Made by a program: the position numbers and the translations under genes. 64,000 nucleotides of DNA from Erythrocercus mccallii (lineage: Eukaryota > Chordata > Aves > Passeriformes > Dicruridae), in assembly GCA_013397435.1 (NCBI GenBank), contig VZRG01000743.1:279304-343303 (forward strand). The letters run 5' to 3'. The notes under the pieces were generated by a model. The model saw only the letters and a program-made list of their open reading frames with translations, made no database searches and was not told where the DNA came from. The stretch's first letter is position 1. Each line of letters begins with the position of its first letter. Positions 20,476 through 34,000 of the stretch are shown piece after piece.

Positions 20476-22279
20476 GTAGGTGCTCTAAGAGTAGATTCCC
20501 CTGGCCTCTGTGTGTGTGTGCATGTGTGTGGGGCAGCTGTGAGGAGAAGGAGGAGGTGAAACTTTCTGATCTGTTACCCCACCAAGAACTGAGCTGGACA
20601 GTTGCTCTCTGGATTGGAGTCTCACTTATATTTAATATTTTTTTTATTTTGCTGAAGAGTAGACACACTTAATAAAAACCAAAAGGTAAAAAAAGGCAAC
20701 ACCTGCTAATAGAGACAGTTCCTAGTTTTCATTATCACAGTGACACTCTGCTAAGGCTATAACATGTTTTCCATTCTGAATGTTATTCTAATGCTCTCTC
20801 TCTGACTTTCCTTATATAATTTATAAATAGCATCTCATGATTAGTCTCCTGACCCAAGTGAAGTTAATCAAGCATGACTCATTTTGAGTTATGAGCTTTG
20901 GAAAAAAAAAATGTTTCTTCTGGGAGGCCTTCATCTCAGTGACGGTTTGGATTGCTCTAGTTTTGAATTTAAGACTTCATTGATAATATTCAGTAGCCCT
21001 GCAGGTCCTGTCTGAAAGTTTGTCCTGTGCATTGGGCCATGATATTATGCTGGTATGCTGCAGTGTGGGGTGTGATTATAACCTCCAAGCTCTTCTGGCT
21101 AACTTCTCACAGCTGCTGCAGGACAAGGACAAAGACCCTGACCTCACAGAATTACCCATGACTTTCTTCTGTGGGGTTTAAATTCAGTGATGTGTCATAA
21201 AAAGTTGAATCCAGATACCTAAAGATAGGTCCCTCATGTCATTTCATATCTTCAGTGGTACCTTGAGGCACGGGGTTGTATCTTGAAGGATGCTTTGAAA
21301 CATTGTGGAGATGGTCAAGATGCTCTCTGAAGCATCAGTTATGACATTGGTAAAAATAGGAATTTTATATCTGGCAGTCATGCTTGTCCTTCATGTTAAA
21401 GTTAGGGGATCACTGAATTTAGCTCCTCCCAGGTGGAATTTAACATCTTCTTCATCCTCAGTTCAGAAACCTTGCTCTCCATTTCTGCTGAATTTGGCCT
21501 TGTTTTTTTCTTTCCAACTCCATGTTGACTTTACTCCCACCCAGCTTCTCTGTTTCTTCCACACTTTCTAGGACTTTTTCTTCTTTTAGTCACAATTTTA
21601 TTTTTTTACCCAAGCCAAATATCGCTATCCTATCTCAGATGCAGTTCTCTTGGAAGTTAGGAGCATCTTGGCAGTCCTGCTGAAGACTGGGTTTGGGACG
21701 TTTCTTGTGAGACCTCAAACACTCTCTTGGGAAATTTAGAAGCATCATCATCTGTTTCAGCAGGGATTTTAATTTTCAGGAGAGATCTACCTTTTATTTT
21801 TGAGATTTCACCATGTCTGTTAGCAAGAAAATTTTCTCCCACTTCATAAAAGTTTTATCTGCACACCATGTACCCAGAAGCACATCTCCCAAGCTTCGTA
21901 ATGTTCTTCTGATTTTGCAGCTCTGCTTTACAGGAGATCCTTAACTTTCAGGAAGATGAGAACCTCAGCAGAATTTTGGTTTAGAACATTTAGGGGAAAA
22001 GTTCAGTCAGGTCAAATACTGAGTTCTGTGCATGTACAAGGAAGGCTTTACCTGACGTGGTTGCTTCTAACAGTAAGGAAATGGCATTGATGGTAGTGGA
22101 AATCCTTTCTTCTTCCTGTGGTTCACTTTTCTCTGTTCAATCTCCTTTTTAAGTTTTACTGCAAAAAAAAAAATACTTTAAAAAATTAGCTGAGGGTAAG
22201 CACCTATCTCTGGGTGGCAAAACACTGAAACAGATTTCCTAAAGTAACTGTGGAATCTCTATAGTTTGAGGAGTTAAAA

Positions 22280-22395
22280 TTAGGTTGGGGGAATCTTTAA
22301 TTCAAGACAGTTTAGGAAGCTATGATCTGACAGGCAAATGGAATAGACCACAGGGTCCCTCTCAGCCCAATTTTCCATGATTCTGTCATTTCCAA
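22280..22395 (+). repeat. CR1 3' end fragment (short)
   Basis: GACCACAGGGTCCCTCTCAG, CCCAATTTTCCATGATTCTG resembles the sense-strand CR1 3' terminus (ggtcccttccaacccaaaccattctatgattctatg). Only the tail is preserved; the upstream limit is uncertain. Confidence 0.4.
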
Positions 22396-23849
22396 ACTAA
22401 ATCCCCAGCTACTGCATTACAGTAAAATTGAGAATGGAAAAGAAATGTTCCTTATGACAAGAACAGAGGAGTCTTAATGAAGTCTTTTGAGCTAGGGCTC
22501 AGACAACAACCTCAGGTGAAAGAATAGCCAGCACTAACAATAAATGTTTCAAATTCTGGTCTGGCCTGTATGCCAGAGGTGGTACTAACTCATACCTCTA
22601 TTTTAATTAAATAACCTTATTGAAAAAGAAACCAAACATTTTAAAAATTGAAGCAAAGGATTGCAGGGAAGAAAAACAGGGCTGACCTTGTGAAAGCAGC
22701 TAACACAGCAAACACAGACTTCCCTCCTGCAGAGTATTCACACTGAATTAAGTACCAGCTCGGTGACTCAGGTTTGGAAACACCAAATTCCTTGTGTAAC
22801 TCGTCGTTGTTGTGTACAAGGATTTGGCTGCAGCCTTCATTCCCTGCTCTCCAAAGAAGGCAGCTCTTTCTCCCAGCTGACCCCTGGGACTGATGTGCAC
22901 CAGCACTGGGGGAGCACCATCACTTCTCTTCAGGTTGCACACCAGTACTGAAGGTGAACTTGCCTAGGATATGTTCTGAAGTGGGAGTTTCCAGCATGGA
23001 GAAAGTAGTCACCTCCATCTTCTGCATGGCTAGACCTTCTCAAGGCCAAACTACATTTGCAGATGGAAGTTGTCCCCAAGAACATCAGCTGGGAAAGTCC
23101 AAAAGCATTTCTTTGGCACGTGGGAGAACATCATTACCTGTCCCTTCTAACCAACCAAGTCCCTCCCAACAAAGAAATGAGATGCTGAGTGTCACTAGTG
23201 TTTCCCAGATGGGAGATGGCAAGAGGAAATGCTCATCTCTGCTGCAGACAGATTTGTCTGTCATTTACTGAGCAATAAAACACAAACCAGCCTTTGTTTA
23301 AGCTGCTTTGTCTCATTTTGAATTTGTGCCCAAACATCACTCTTTTCTGTCTGAAGAATACCCTAAAACAAAAGAGTTGTAAGCTTTATGACTGACAACA
23401 AGACAGGAGGAAACTTGGTTAGCTGAAGCTGTTGTGTTCTAATGACAAGCCCCAGGAGAACGTGGCAGAAGAGAACTGAGCACAGAATTGAAGCTGGCGA
23501 CATTCAGTCTGTTTTCTCCTTTTTGGGGTGCTTAACCCAGTGGTGGATGCTGCAGCAGGACAAGCAGGAACTGAGTTGTGACTCTGGAGCAGCCACCACA
23601 GAGCTCTCCCTTGCACAGCCCCTTCCTAAAGGCACCTTGGGAGGGGGAAGGAGCTGCTGTTTGTTCATACCTTCAGCAGGGAGAGTTGGAAAGGGAACTG
23701 GGACAGATCCCTGAGGTATTGGGAGCTGCTGCCTTCTCACAGAGTCACCACAGGGATGTGCCCATGTGGAACAGCTTTAGGGGAAGCCTAAAATGCAGAG
23801 TTGCTGCTGCTGCCCTGAATGTGGCATCCACTATTACAGATGCACAGAT

Positions 23850-23950
23850 TCAATTGGAAATGGGTTGGAAAATCACCAAGATCATTCAAGAGCATCAAGT
23901 CCAACTGTTAAGCTACCATTGCCAAGGTCCACTAAATACAATTCATGCCA
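23850..23950 (-). repeat. CR1 fragment (short), antisense
   Basis: GGGTTGGAAAATCACCAAGA, TCATTCAAGAGCATCAAGTC, CAACTGTTAAGC follows the reverse-complement CR1 pattern (gggttggaaaagaccttaagatcatcaagtccaaccattaac). About 100 bases, diverged. Confidence 0.5.
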
Positions 23951-26900
23951 GTGCTTACCTGTGTGTTTCCTGCAGAACAACAGAAAAGGTGGCAGCCTGA
24001 CTGAAGAGATTTTTTTTTATTGTATCCCTTTTTTTATTTCTTCATTCCCATTCTGTTAGATGTCCTCCTGACTTGCTACTCTTGACACTAGAGGTGCAAA
24101 AAACAAACACAGTCAGTTGCACAGGTAAGAAGCAGCTTCACACATGTCTACAAAGAGCCAGCTGGATAATCCAGCCCTGCCCCTAGTTCTTGTGGTGGGA
24201 GCAAGGCTTTACTTATTGAAAGGCCAGCTGTGGGACTAAGGAGCCAACTCCAAGTCAGGGCTCATCTCCTGACACTTACAGAAAATATGTGAAGGGGGTA
24301 GGAAGACAAGGGCTTTCCTAACTAAACTGTTACTGCTGAGATTGGTTGCTCTGGTCAGCAAGTCCCTTTGGAACTTGTCCTTTTAGCTTGTCTCTGAGCA
24401 GTGTTCTGGATTGCTTGGTCTCCTGGGAGGCCCTGCAGAAGAGGGGTACATCATCTGCAGCAGCTGCTGATGCCAGGCTGGGACAAGGCTTCTGGGAACC
24501 CTGTGGCTTTGTGTGACACCTCTGCTGGTGCAGAGGGTCAGCTACCCCATCCTTTTTGTTCATCTAGGCGCTGTGTCAGGCAGCTCATCCATGTCTGCAG
24601 TTTTGTCAGGAGGGTGTGCTAAGAGTGAGCTAGAGAGATTTGGGGTGGTTAGGGCTGCTGATAAAGAAAACATCCACTACATGCCCTGCATCTCCTCACA
24701 GAGTTTTAATATGCTGCTCTGAAGCAAAACTCCCAAATGGATCTCAGTGTTTGTCTTGGCTGATGCTCATAAACTGATTCAAGACTAGTTACTTCAAAGA
24801 GACAGACAGTCTAAAAGTAATGCTGTTGAGCCAAGGCCTTTTGCTGCTTTGTTTTTCTCATTTTATAAATTCTCCAGCCAGTCTGCTGAGCTATTTTCCA
24901 ATTCCTGCATGGAGAAAGCTGCTGCTGCTGCTTCAGGCTTTTTCCAGAGGAAACTACTAAAGGGAATGAGGTGCTGTGCTGTCTGTGGGGCTCACAGCTA
25001 CCACTGTTCCAGCTTCTCAAAGAAGAAATCCCCACAAGAACCAGCCCATGAAGAGCCAGCTGCTCTACAAAGCCTGCCTGGGGTTTATCTTTTCAAGTTA
25101 AGGACAGAGACTTAAAATTCCTCTTCCTATGAAGCTTCACCATCTGTCAATGTACATGCTAATGTGAGGATGGATATTCCCCCGGGAATTTCAGATCTTT
25201 CCAATTCCCTGGAATGGGCTGTTTTCCTGATGAGCCACAACTACTTTTTCTTTCAGGAAACACTTCCTCTGTCCCCTTCTTAGCTAGGGCAGGACCACGA
25301 ATCCAAGAGCTGGGATTTTTCTCCTGCTGTGCCTGTCATCTCAAACTAGGGAAGGCATACCCATGGAACCACTGCTATAAAGTGAGGCACATGATCATCT
25401 ATTCTGTCAAATCTGTGCCTACGTGTGGAAAGGGAATCTTGGAGATTCCCCCTGTGGAATTATGACTATCAGAGAGACTGCAGCTCACAAGTCTATTCCA
25501 TTTAGCAGACACTGTCAGCACCTTTCTTCCCGGGGTGTTTATGGATGTTCCTTGTAAAGCAGCCTGTAACAACAGCCATCTGTCCTGCCTCAGAGAGCTC
25601 CTCCAGCCCCTCAGTCATCACTGCCACCTCCCTCTGCATTCCTGCCACTCTCGCACGTCAGTTTTGTGCAGCAGAGCTCAGACTTCAGTGGGCTGTTCCA
25701 AACAAGCCCAGCACACTCAGCACAGGGCACGCAGTCCCATGAGATCCCAGGAAGAGCTGTGACCCTCTGTGCAGTGAAAACCATAAGTGCCACCCATGGT
25801 TATTTCTTAGCCTCCATGTACTGATGGATCTACGTGTCCTGAGTGTTTCTTTCTCCCCTGAAGCACTTGCACTTCTTTACTCCTCTTTAAGCTCCTCTCA
25901 GTCAGCCTTTATCATGCATTTGATGTACAGATATTTCTTCCAAAACCTGCAAAATGACTCATCTGTTTTTGTTCCCTTTTTACCAGTACATTTCTCATAC
26001 ATTTATGCCTATAAACAGATCTTTGAGAAGTTTCTCCTAAAGTCACACTGGCTGTTTCATACTACTTGCTTTCTTCTTTCTCACCAAAACCATAATCTGT
26101 TATTCCTTGGTCAGGATAGAGGCTTCAACATTTTCACAAACAGCTGAAATTTATACCCATCCTATCCCCTCGCACCACAGAAACAATGTTGGTTAATTTT
26201 GGAAATCTAATGCTTGTTGTACTTCTTCATTCTAGTACATGTAGAAATACCTGTATAGCTTAGGGTGCTGCCCTGGCATCATTCCTCACAGTGGTTTATT
26301 TCTCCAGCTTATACAGAGAAAGGGAACTAAAGACATCCTGCACTGATTAAAAAAATCAGGAAAACTGGTTACAACTGAGTGGCCTTTTGCTCAGAGCTGA
26401 ATAACTCATCAACCTCATCCAACAGGAATCATATTTAGCTGAAAACCACATGCCCTGGGATGCAGCATGGTGGCAGAGATCAGTGCTTTGTGCAGATGTG
26501 AGCCCATGGCGCAGGCAGCTGTGGCCACAGGATGCTGTGGCAGTCAAATGGCTCTTACTTTGCAGACCTCCTTTGCTGGTTTTGGCAGGTCCTTAACCTT
26601 GGTAGCTAATTGTTTCCTCAGCTTCAGTATGATCTTTTCTGTCTTGGAGGGACAGCCTTCACCTGTGGAGTGTTGGGTGACTGAGTCGTGTCCCCACTGC
26701 AAGGGGAAGGGCAGTGTCCAAGCACCACCCTGGCTTTGGGTGAAAGAAATGCTTTAAAAGGCAAAAGAAAGCGCAAGAAAGCTGATTATGTGTCAAAACC
26801 TGTGGGTGGGGAATAATATACATCATCTAACAAAGGAAGAGTGAGCTCTGCTTGATGTTGGGTAAGAACTAAGTGAGCATGGAGAGAACTAGGAATGGTC

Positions 26901-29224
26901 AGGTAAAACAGTTTGTTAGCTGAAGGAAAGAATTAAAATTACAGGAAGGACTAGGGCTGAGAGGAAAAGAGAGAAAACCCAAGTCCACGGAGGAAGGAAA
27001 GCCATACAGATAATGAAAGGTGGGAAAAGATAAAATATCCTTAAAGGCAGGAGGAAAAAAAATAAATTGAAGACCTTGAAACAGTAAAGTATTAATAAAA
27101 TGGAGGAAGAAGTGGTTGGACAAAAAATGATGCAAGGAAAAGAGAAACAGGAACAGGATTGAAAGAAAAAGTAACCATGGGAAGAGATTTTTAGAAAATT
27201 AAAAACTGAATTAAAACCCATACCTTTTAAGCTAATGAGCATCTTTTTTTGCTTCTACATCTTATTGAAGTTCTCTGGCAGGCATCCCAGGTCTCCATGT
27301 TCAAACACATTAGAACCTCAGCCACAGAGCCTCCCTGTGTACTGTCTCATCAAAATAATTTGCAGTAGAAATTGGGTACAATATGTTCCCCTACTTCTGT
27401 GGATTAAGCTCGACCCTGTTTCAATCAGGTTGCCTCAGAAAGGCTTTCCTTTTTCACCCCAAATTTTGTTGTGGGTGAAACCTGAATGTCTTGTATATTC
27501 CTCTGGATCTTCCATACCCCCAGCAGCCCAGCTGGAATTACTCTCAGCTGCTTCAGCGAGCCCAGCAGCTGCCACAGGACCAGAAATCCCTGATGTCTTT
27601 GTCATGCCCAGATAAAGACACCAGATACTGCACAGATATTTGCTGCACAGAGATTTCTGTGCAGTCAGCCTGGGGCTCTCGAGGAATTGCTGAAGCAGCC
27701 TCCAGGGTTTTGGAAATAAACTAGAAAAGGGGAAAAAAATCTTAACCCTTCATTAATCACTCCTCTGCTTTCTTTTTGCTGTGATTACCCTCTCTGCCAT
27801 GCATTTTGCACAGTATATACATCATGCAGAGACTTGACCATACTTCCATGTCCATAGGTGTGGAAGGAAGAAGGAGCCTCTTTTCTATCCCTTTCTGAAA
27901 AAGTAAATAATAAAAGTACCGTACATCAGAGCAGCTGGTTTAGGTGACTTTGGTGGGAAGAAATACTTGGAATAATTATTCTGGACTTGGATGACCAGGA
28001 CATCCCAGTCCTTTGTACACCCCAGTGGGTTGGCACAGCCAGCTGGTAGACTTGCTCTTGGAAGCTGCTTGCCTGACAGAATTTCTATCTACCCATATGT
28101 CCAGGGAAAGGAAGGAAAAGAGAGGCTAAGAAAGAAAGTGATCCTCTTGCAGCCCAGCCTGTGCCACAGCATTCTCCCAGCAGTTCAGCACTGAGGCTTT
28201 CCCACAGACCATGGAAAATCCCAATAGCCAAAGCCTGGATTTGTTATTCCAGGTACTTAATAGGAACTACTCAGGAGAGAGTGCTGCCAACATGTTACCA
28301 GGCAGTGAAATTTAAAGAGGAACAACATCCTGGTGCCTTAAACTGCGTTGATTTAGAGACAGTTCCTACAAATGAGGAGTTAGCTAGCAGATCACTGCCC
28401 TCTCCATCATGTGAAAGCACAGGGAATCCTCTCTGATGGCTTCTGGATTTCACTGAGCTCCTCACCAGCTCCTGAGCGTGTGTGGGAGAGGAAATCTGGC
28501 CCTTCCAAACACTTTAAAGGAGAAGAAAGTAGTGCCAGACTAAAGTTGTTCTATTGTGCATATGCTTGTATTCTGAGATGGCATAGGCGTGACTGAACCT
28601 AAACAAGTCATGCAGTGTGAAAAACACTTGGTAGGTGAATGTAACAGAAGAAACAAGAGGGATGATGAGAAATGAGACTTTCACCCTAAATCCTAGCTCA
28701 TAACCCTATTTGAATCTGGGTCAGGAAGCATCAAAGCCTTCCTTGTCAGCACTGGTTGACATCCTGTATAAAGTGGCTCTTCCCCATTTTATTGCAGAAA
28801 ATAAATATATTTGGCACAAGGATGAGAGCAGAGTGAGCCTTATTTGGTTTCTTTGTTGCTGCCCCTAAGAAAGAGGCCAACGACGAAATGAGTATCCAGA
28901 ACAAACTTCCCTCTCCATGAAAAGAACTTGTCCTTTCATGTTGTGGTGGAAACAGTTGGTGAGGGACAAAAAGGCTGTTTGATCTGCTGCTCCCCATGTT
29001 ACATCTGTTGTTTAAATGCAGGATGTTCTCTTTCCTGGAGGACAAGGCCAGCAATTTTCTGCAAATACATCCTCTAATTACTACAGAGAATGTGTGAAAT
29101 CTCTAACAATGATCAGCCAAGAGCTGTGCAGTCCTCCGACTTTCTGAAGGATCAATGGGGAATTCAGTAGAAAAGGATGTTAAAGGAGCTGTGTGAGAGC
29201 TGCAACGACAGAGGACCTTTTCCT

Positions 29225-29440
29225 TCACAACAAACATACCCGGAGAATTTGCATATTGCTGCAACATTATGACAGATGTATTTTCAGTCTGGCACTTGGG
29301 GGTTTTAATGCCGTTAAAAATGATCAAAAATAATTATATGACTGCTCAATGCAACAGTGTGGGAAGCACTGTATTAGCTATTGCACTTAATTATTTAATA
29401 CGGAAAATTATCTGCACGGTGTTAAAAGCCCAGTGGGATG
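29225..29440. promoter_or_regulatory. Candidate noncoding element with octamer motif
   Basis: AT-rich unique stretch with an ATTTGCAT octamer-type site at 29249-29256, an AATTAT cluster near 29327-29335 and TTAATTATTTAATAC near 29387. It is the type of sequence often seen in deeply conserved intronic enhancers. This is a guess from composition only; alignment to other species would decide. Confidence 0.2.
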
Positions 29441-30799
29441 GTGAACCAGGGCCTCACTCACAGCAGCAGCAACAGCCTGGAAAGGGAACAGTGCCAGGGA
29501 AAAGCAACTTGCTCTCCCTCTCAGACAAAAAAATCCCAACCCTCTGCCACTTCATGTGAGGTCATTTTAAAGGCTCAAAAGCTCTCAGAGATGTGAATCT
29601 CCACGTCAGAATGGTAGCAGATAACAGACTGTGATACAGCACCTGTTAAGAACCATTCATCATGTTAGGAAGTGACATTCCCACTGGCAAATGCTCACCT
29701 GGCTGATGTCTGAGAGGTGATCTCCCTTCTCTCATGCATCTGGACCTTGGAAACTTTAGTTTTCTTTGTTTCTGCTTCCCCAAGAGTAGAATGGGAGTAA
29801 TCATCTTCTTTTGGGAAGTTGTGATTATGGATCACATAAAAATAAGTATTATTACCTACTCTAATCCGTATAAAATTAAGCCTTCTATGGAAATGGAGTA
29901 AGTTAGAAAGAAAGGCCCATCCTTTAGCTCTTTTCATTGCACTGTTTCACATTGCTGGGTTGGTTTATTGCCTTCAGGAGTTCTTCACTGGCTCTCATCA
30001 AGACATGCTGCTTCTAGACCTTCCAAAGTCTTTGAGCACTTGCAGCTTCATCCAAATGGAATTTGACAGCCAAGTTCTGATGGAATGCACTCTGTGATAA
30101 AAGATCTGTTCAGCCATCACGTTCACTTTTCAGCCTTTCTGATAAAACTGGTGCTGATTTTGTTTCTCTTTGCTGAGAACAAGTCTGGTTTCTGGCTGCA
30201 GGGCAGTAATTGTTAAATGACTGCTGTGAGCTTGCTGTTTCTGACAAAAAGGACCTAACTCCTCATGGGGTATTGCTGTGCCACAATATACCTGTGGGAA
30301 GGTCAAGAATGTTTATCTTATTTTCTAGGTGGACAGCAAAATTTATGAGAGAGCTTTCAGCTATTCTGCCACCATTTTCATGCATTTATATCAAGGAGGC
30401 CTTAGTCATTATTGTTCAGAGGCATTACTCACCCTTCCTTTAAAGGCAGTTAAGAGCAGTGCAGGCCAAAAATTACATCAGGATCAGCTAGTTGAATCAT
30501 CTGGTTTCAGCCTGCTTTACTGGTATAATTTCCTCAGGCCTTCCCAGCACGTTGCCTGGAAATTCTCTTTGCTGTGTCCAAGAGATGCTTTCACAATAAA
30601 TGCTCCCATCTTGCCTTTGCCGGGCCTCTTTCCCAGCCTTTGGAGGACCTGGGACCAGAACGTTGCACTTCCAGCCTCCCTGAGAGGTGGCTGAGGGTTT
30701 GTGTCTTTCCAACCACTTTGGAGTAAATGGAATAGAGGGAGATGTGAGATGGCTGTGCCACCAAGTGCCACCACCCTCAGCACCTGAAGGGAGCCTGCA

Positions 30800-31095
30800 G
30801 GAAGGCTGGAGAGGCTCCTTCTGCAAGGACACCCAGAGATAGGACAAGGGGAATGGCCTTGAACTGAGAGAGGGCTGGCTTGGATTAGGTATTGGGAAAA
30901 AAATGCTTTACTGTGAGGCTGGGGAGGCACTGGCACAGGCTGCCCAGGGAAGCTGTGAGTGCCACATCCTTGGAAGTGTCCAAGGCCAGGCAGGATTGGG
31001 CTTTGAGCAACCTGGGATAGTGGAAGGTGTCCCTGACCACAGCAGGGATTGGAACTAGGTGGTCTTTAAGGTCCCTTCCAGCCCAAACCATGCCA
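30800..31095 (+). mobile_element. CR1 LINE fragment, sense to the gene
   Basis: Clear 3' part of CR1. It includes TTTACTGTGAGGCTGGGGAG, GCACTGGCACAGGCTGCCCA, TGAGCAACCTGGGATAGTGG, AAGGTGTCCCTGACC and a terminal GGTCCCTTCCAGCCCAAACC. The 5' end is truncated and the ATTCTATG-type tail is degenerate. It is not coding. The similarity to common bird CR1 families is high enough to recognise at sight. Confidence 0.88.
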
Positions 31096-34000
31096 TGAGT
31101 CCATGCAGATGGGCATGGGAGGCACTCCTGGGGCTCTTTAGAAAATACAGCTCTAAAATGAACTGGATTGCAAAATCTGGAAATGGGAATTCTCGGTCCA
31201 CAGATATGATAGAGTCTTTTCTAGTCATGTCCTCCAGACATTATCAATTATCATTACCAATTATCATAAAAAAAGATTCTGTATTTCAGCCTCCATAAAT
31301 GTTAAAGTTTGTCAAATACTGGCTTGGGGACCTTGGTTCAGGCAGTGGGGTTTGTTGGGTTTTTCCTGTGATGGAGGTATTTGCTCCCCAGGAGCACAAC
31401 TGAGTCTTGTAATTTGCTTTAGGACCTACAGGATCTCAAACAATAGTCAGAAGGTGTCCACTTCAAAATGGCCAGTAACGAGGTGACCTAGAAATAAACA
31501 TATGAGGTCATTTTCCAGATCACAGAGGCATTTAGGTCCTCCAACCCTTTTGTTTCTGTCAAGCAGAGTGTTCAGGATGTCCAAGCAGGCCTTCAGACCT
31601 CAAGGGACACCCCTCTGCTTTCACAGATGCCCTCATTGTGAGAGAGAGCATGAAAAAAGTGAGGGAGGATAAAGGAAAGCATCACCATTTATGAGTGTCC
31701 ATCTTGGGCTATCAGTTGGTCTTGTTTTCTTATGGAGTAAGCAGAGAGTCATGAGGCTCCTCCAGAAGTCACCAGAACAGTCTGGAGTGATGAAATTCTC
31801 CTCCTTGCCTGTCTGTGGAAAGATTTGAAGCAGTAGAAGGGAGCCTTGTTTAATTCCCTGCAGCAGTGACTCATTACAGTGACTAGGTGAACTGCAGGGA
31901 CTCTGTCTCAGAATTAATCCATCAGTGGATGAGAGTTGATAGATAGTATGCAAATAGATGCTGTTCTCCTGCAGCCTGTCAGCAGCTCCAAGCAGCTGCA
32001 TCCTCCACTTGATTCCTTCTCTATTAGGTTCTGCTAATTTCCCTGATTGCTGTTATGGCTAAATGGTATCTTAGCACAACAGAATTTGCATCTGACACTC
32101 ATCTCCTCTCCGTGTCAGGAGTTATTGTAGCTCTGTAAGATTGTTCAGGACACAGGTGAATGCCCCAAATCTGCTGTGGGAGCGTGTGCCTAGAGCCATG
32201 GAACTGTGTAAATGTCTTTTGATTCAATACTGCCCCTTCTTGCAAAAGCCCTTTTAGGGAAAGCCTCTTTTAATGAAGTCTGAGAACTGACTCTCACAGC
32301 TCTAAACAGCCTGCAGCATTTTCAAAAACGAATCCTTGTATTAACTAAACATCAGCCAGACTAGCAGCTCATCTCATTTTGCAAATCCCCAGCAAAGTCT
32401 GCTTTGCCCTTTACAATCAGCAGGAAATTTTTGCTAAGAAATCCCACTGAGTGTCAGGGTATCAGCCCCTTGCTCTCCTTCCTATGTGCTCTCTTCCCTT
32501 CAGCTGATTTAGACTTGATGCTTCTTTTTGTTGTTTCAGCATGCAGGATTATTTCAGAGAAGTGGTAGCAAGGTCATCCTGCAGCCTGCCCTCCTTTTAG
32601 GCTGTGCAGTTATCTCCGTGTCTTGGTTTCTCCTCCTCGATGCTCCATTCCTCTATTCATAAATACAAACAAGTGTGCATGAATGCACGTCCTTCCCTTT
32701 TTTTCCTACAGCACTGCAGCATCACCTTCCACTGGGGACCATCCCACCCACATTCAGATCCCACCCAGTGAATAGCCTTGACCTTGCTGTGCTCTTCATC
32801 TTTAGAGACTTTTTTTTTTCCTCAGAGGAGGTTGTTAAATTTTGCCAGGCTCCTCAGAAGAGGCAGAAATGAAAACCTGTGACTAAGCAGATAAAAATCT
32901 GCACGTAAACCAACACACAAGTGACCCTGCAGGTCCCACAGGGCTCCATGCTCAAACCCCAGCCAGCAGCATGACTCAACAGCACCCTTCCCCTGAGGAC
33001 TTCTATGCTTCACTCCAACTACCACATGTCCTTATTATTGGCTCCAGGTGACTCTGAGCTGCAGATAGATTCCCTTGAGCAATTTTCCCTGTTGTTATTA
33101 TTGAAGCTTCTTAGATGTCCTGTTTAGGATCTCATATTGACAAAAAGTAGAAGAAATGGTGTCCAGAGATGTCAATGCCTCTGTTAGCACCTAAACAAAC
33201 CCTAGTTTTTTTAACAGCTAATCTCAGCAGCTAGGAAACCTCGAAGTGATTGACATATTCATTCTGAAATGTCTGCTCCTCTTGCACAAGTGAGATTCCA
33301 TTCCAGTCAGCTACTGCATATTTATGCTCAGCCTTTCATTCACTTATGGATCATGTGGTGATACACTATCATTTGCTACCTTTGGGGGGAAAAAAAAATG
33401 GGCAAAAAATGTGCTCTACTGGTGGGGCTATTTCATGCTTCCTGAATATTCAATCCAATCCTCCTGGTCTCTCTCTGTCCTCTTTTCTCCCCAAAAGCTT
33501 CATGGATCTCCAAAGACACCCCACAAGAGAGGGTGCCATTCCCCAGTAAACCCCTGAGGGTGCCATTATGTGGCATGCAATTATAGCTAAATCAGGGTCA
33601 AGCGTCTCCCTTTATGGGTAAAATATGGTATTCACTCTAAATTCCTGCACTGCAAAAACAAACAGTGCCATCAATTCATTTCCAGTCAGACCTCCACCCT
33701 CTTGGGAAAAGTATGCAGAACTTTCTGGTGGGAAAAATATTCTGGAAATACAACCCCTTTATTAGAGTGAAAGCTCTTCCTTCATTCATGTGTGTCTTTC
33801 ATGAGCCACCCTGGTACACTCCAGTGAGGAATGTGCCTGGAAGAGGGACTTGGAGGTCACAAGAGGCAGGTCCTGAAGGGCTGTAGCTCCCTCTCATTCC
33901 ACACTCCTAACTCGTGGCCAGGTGATGAGGTCTGACCCAAAGCTGAGTCCATTTGGAGGTCGATGTCTCTCAGGAGGGTGGGTGGCTTTTCGGGCAAGGA

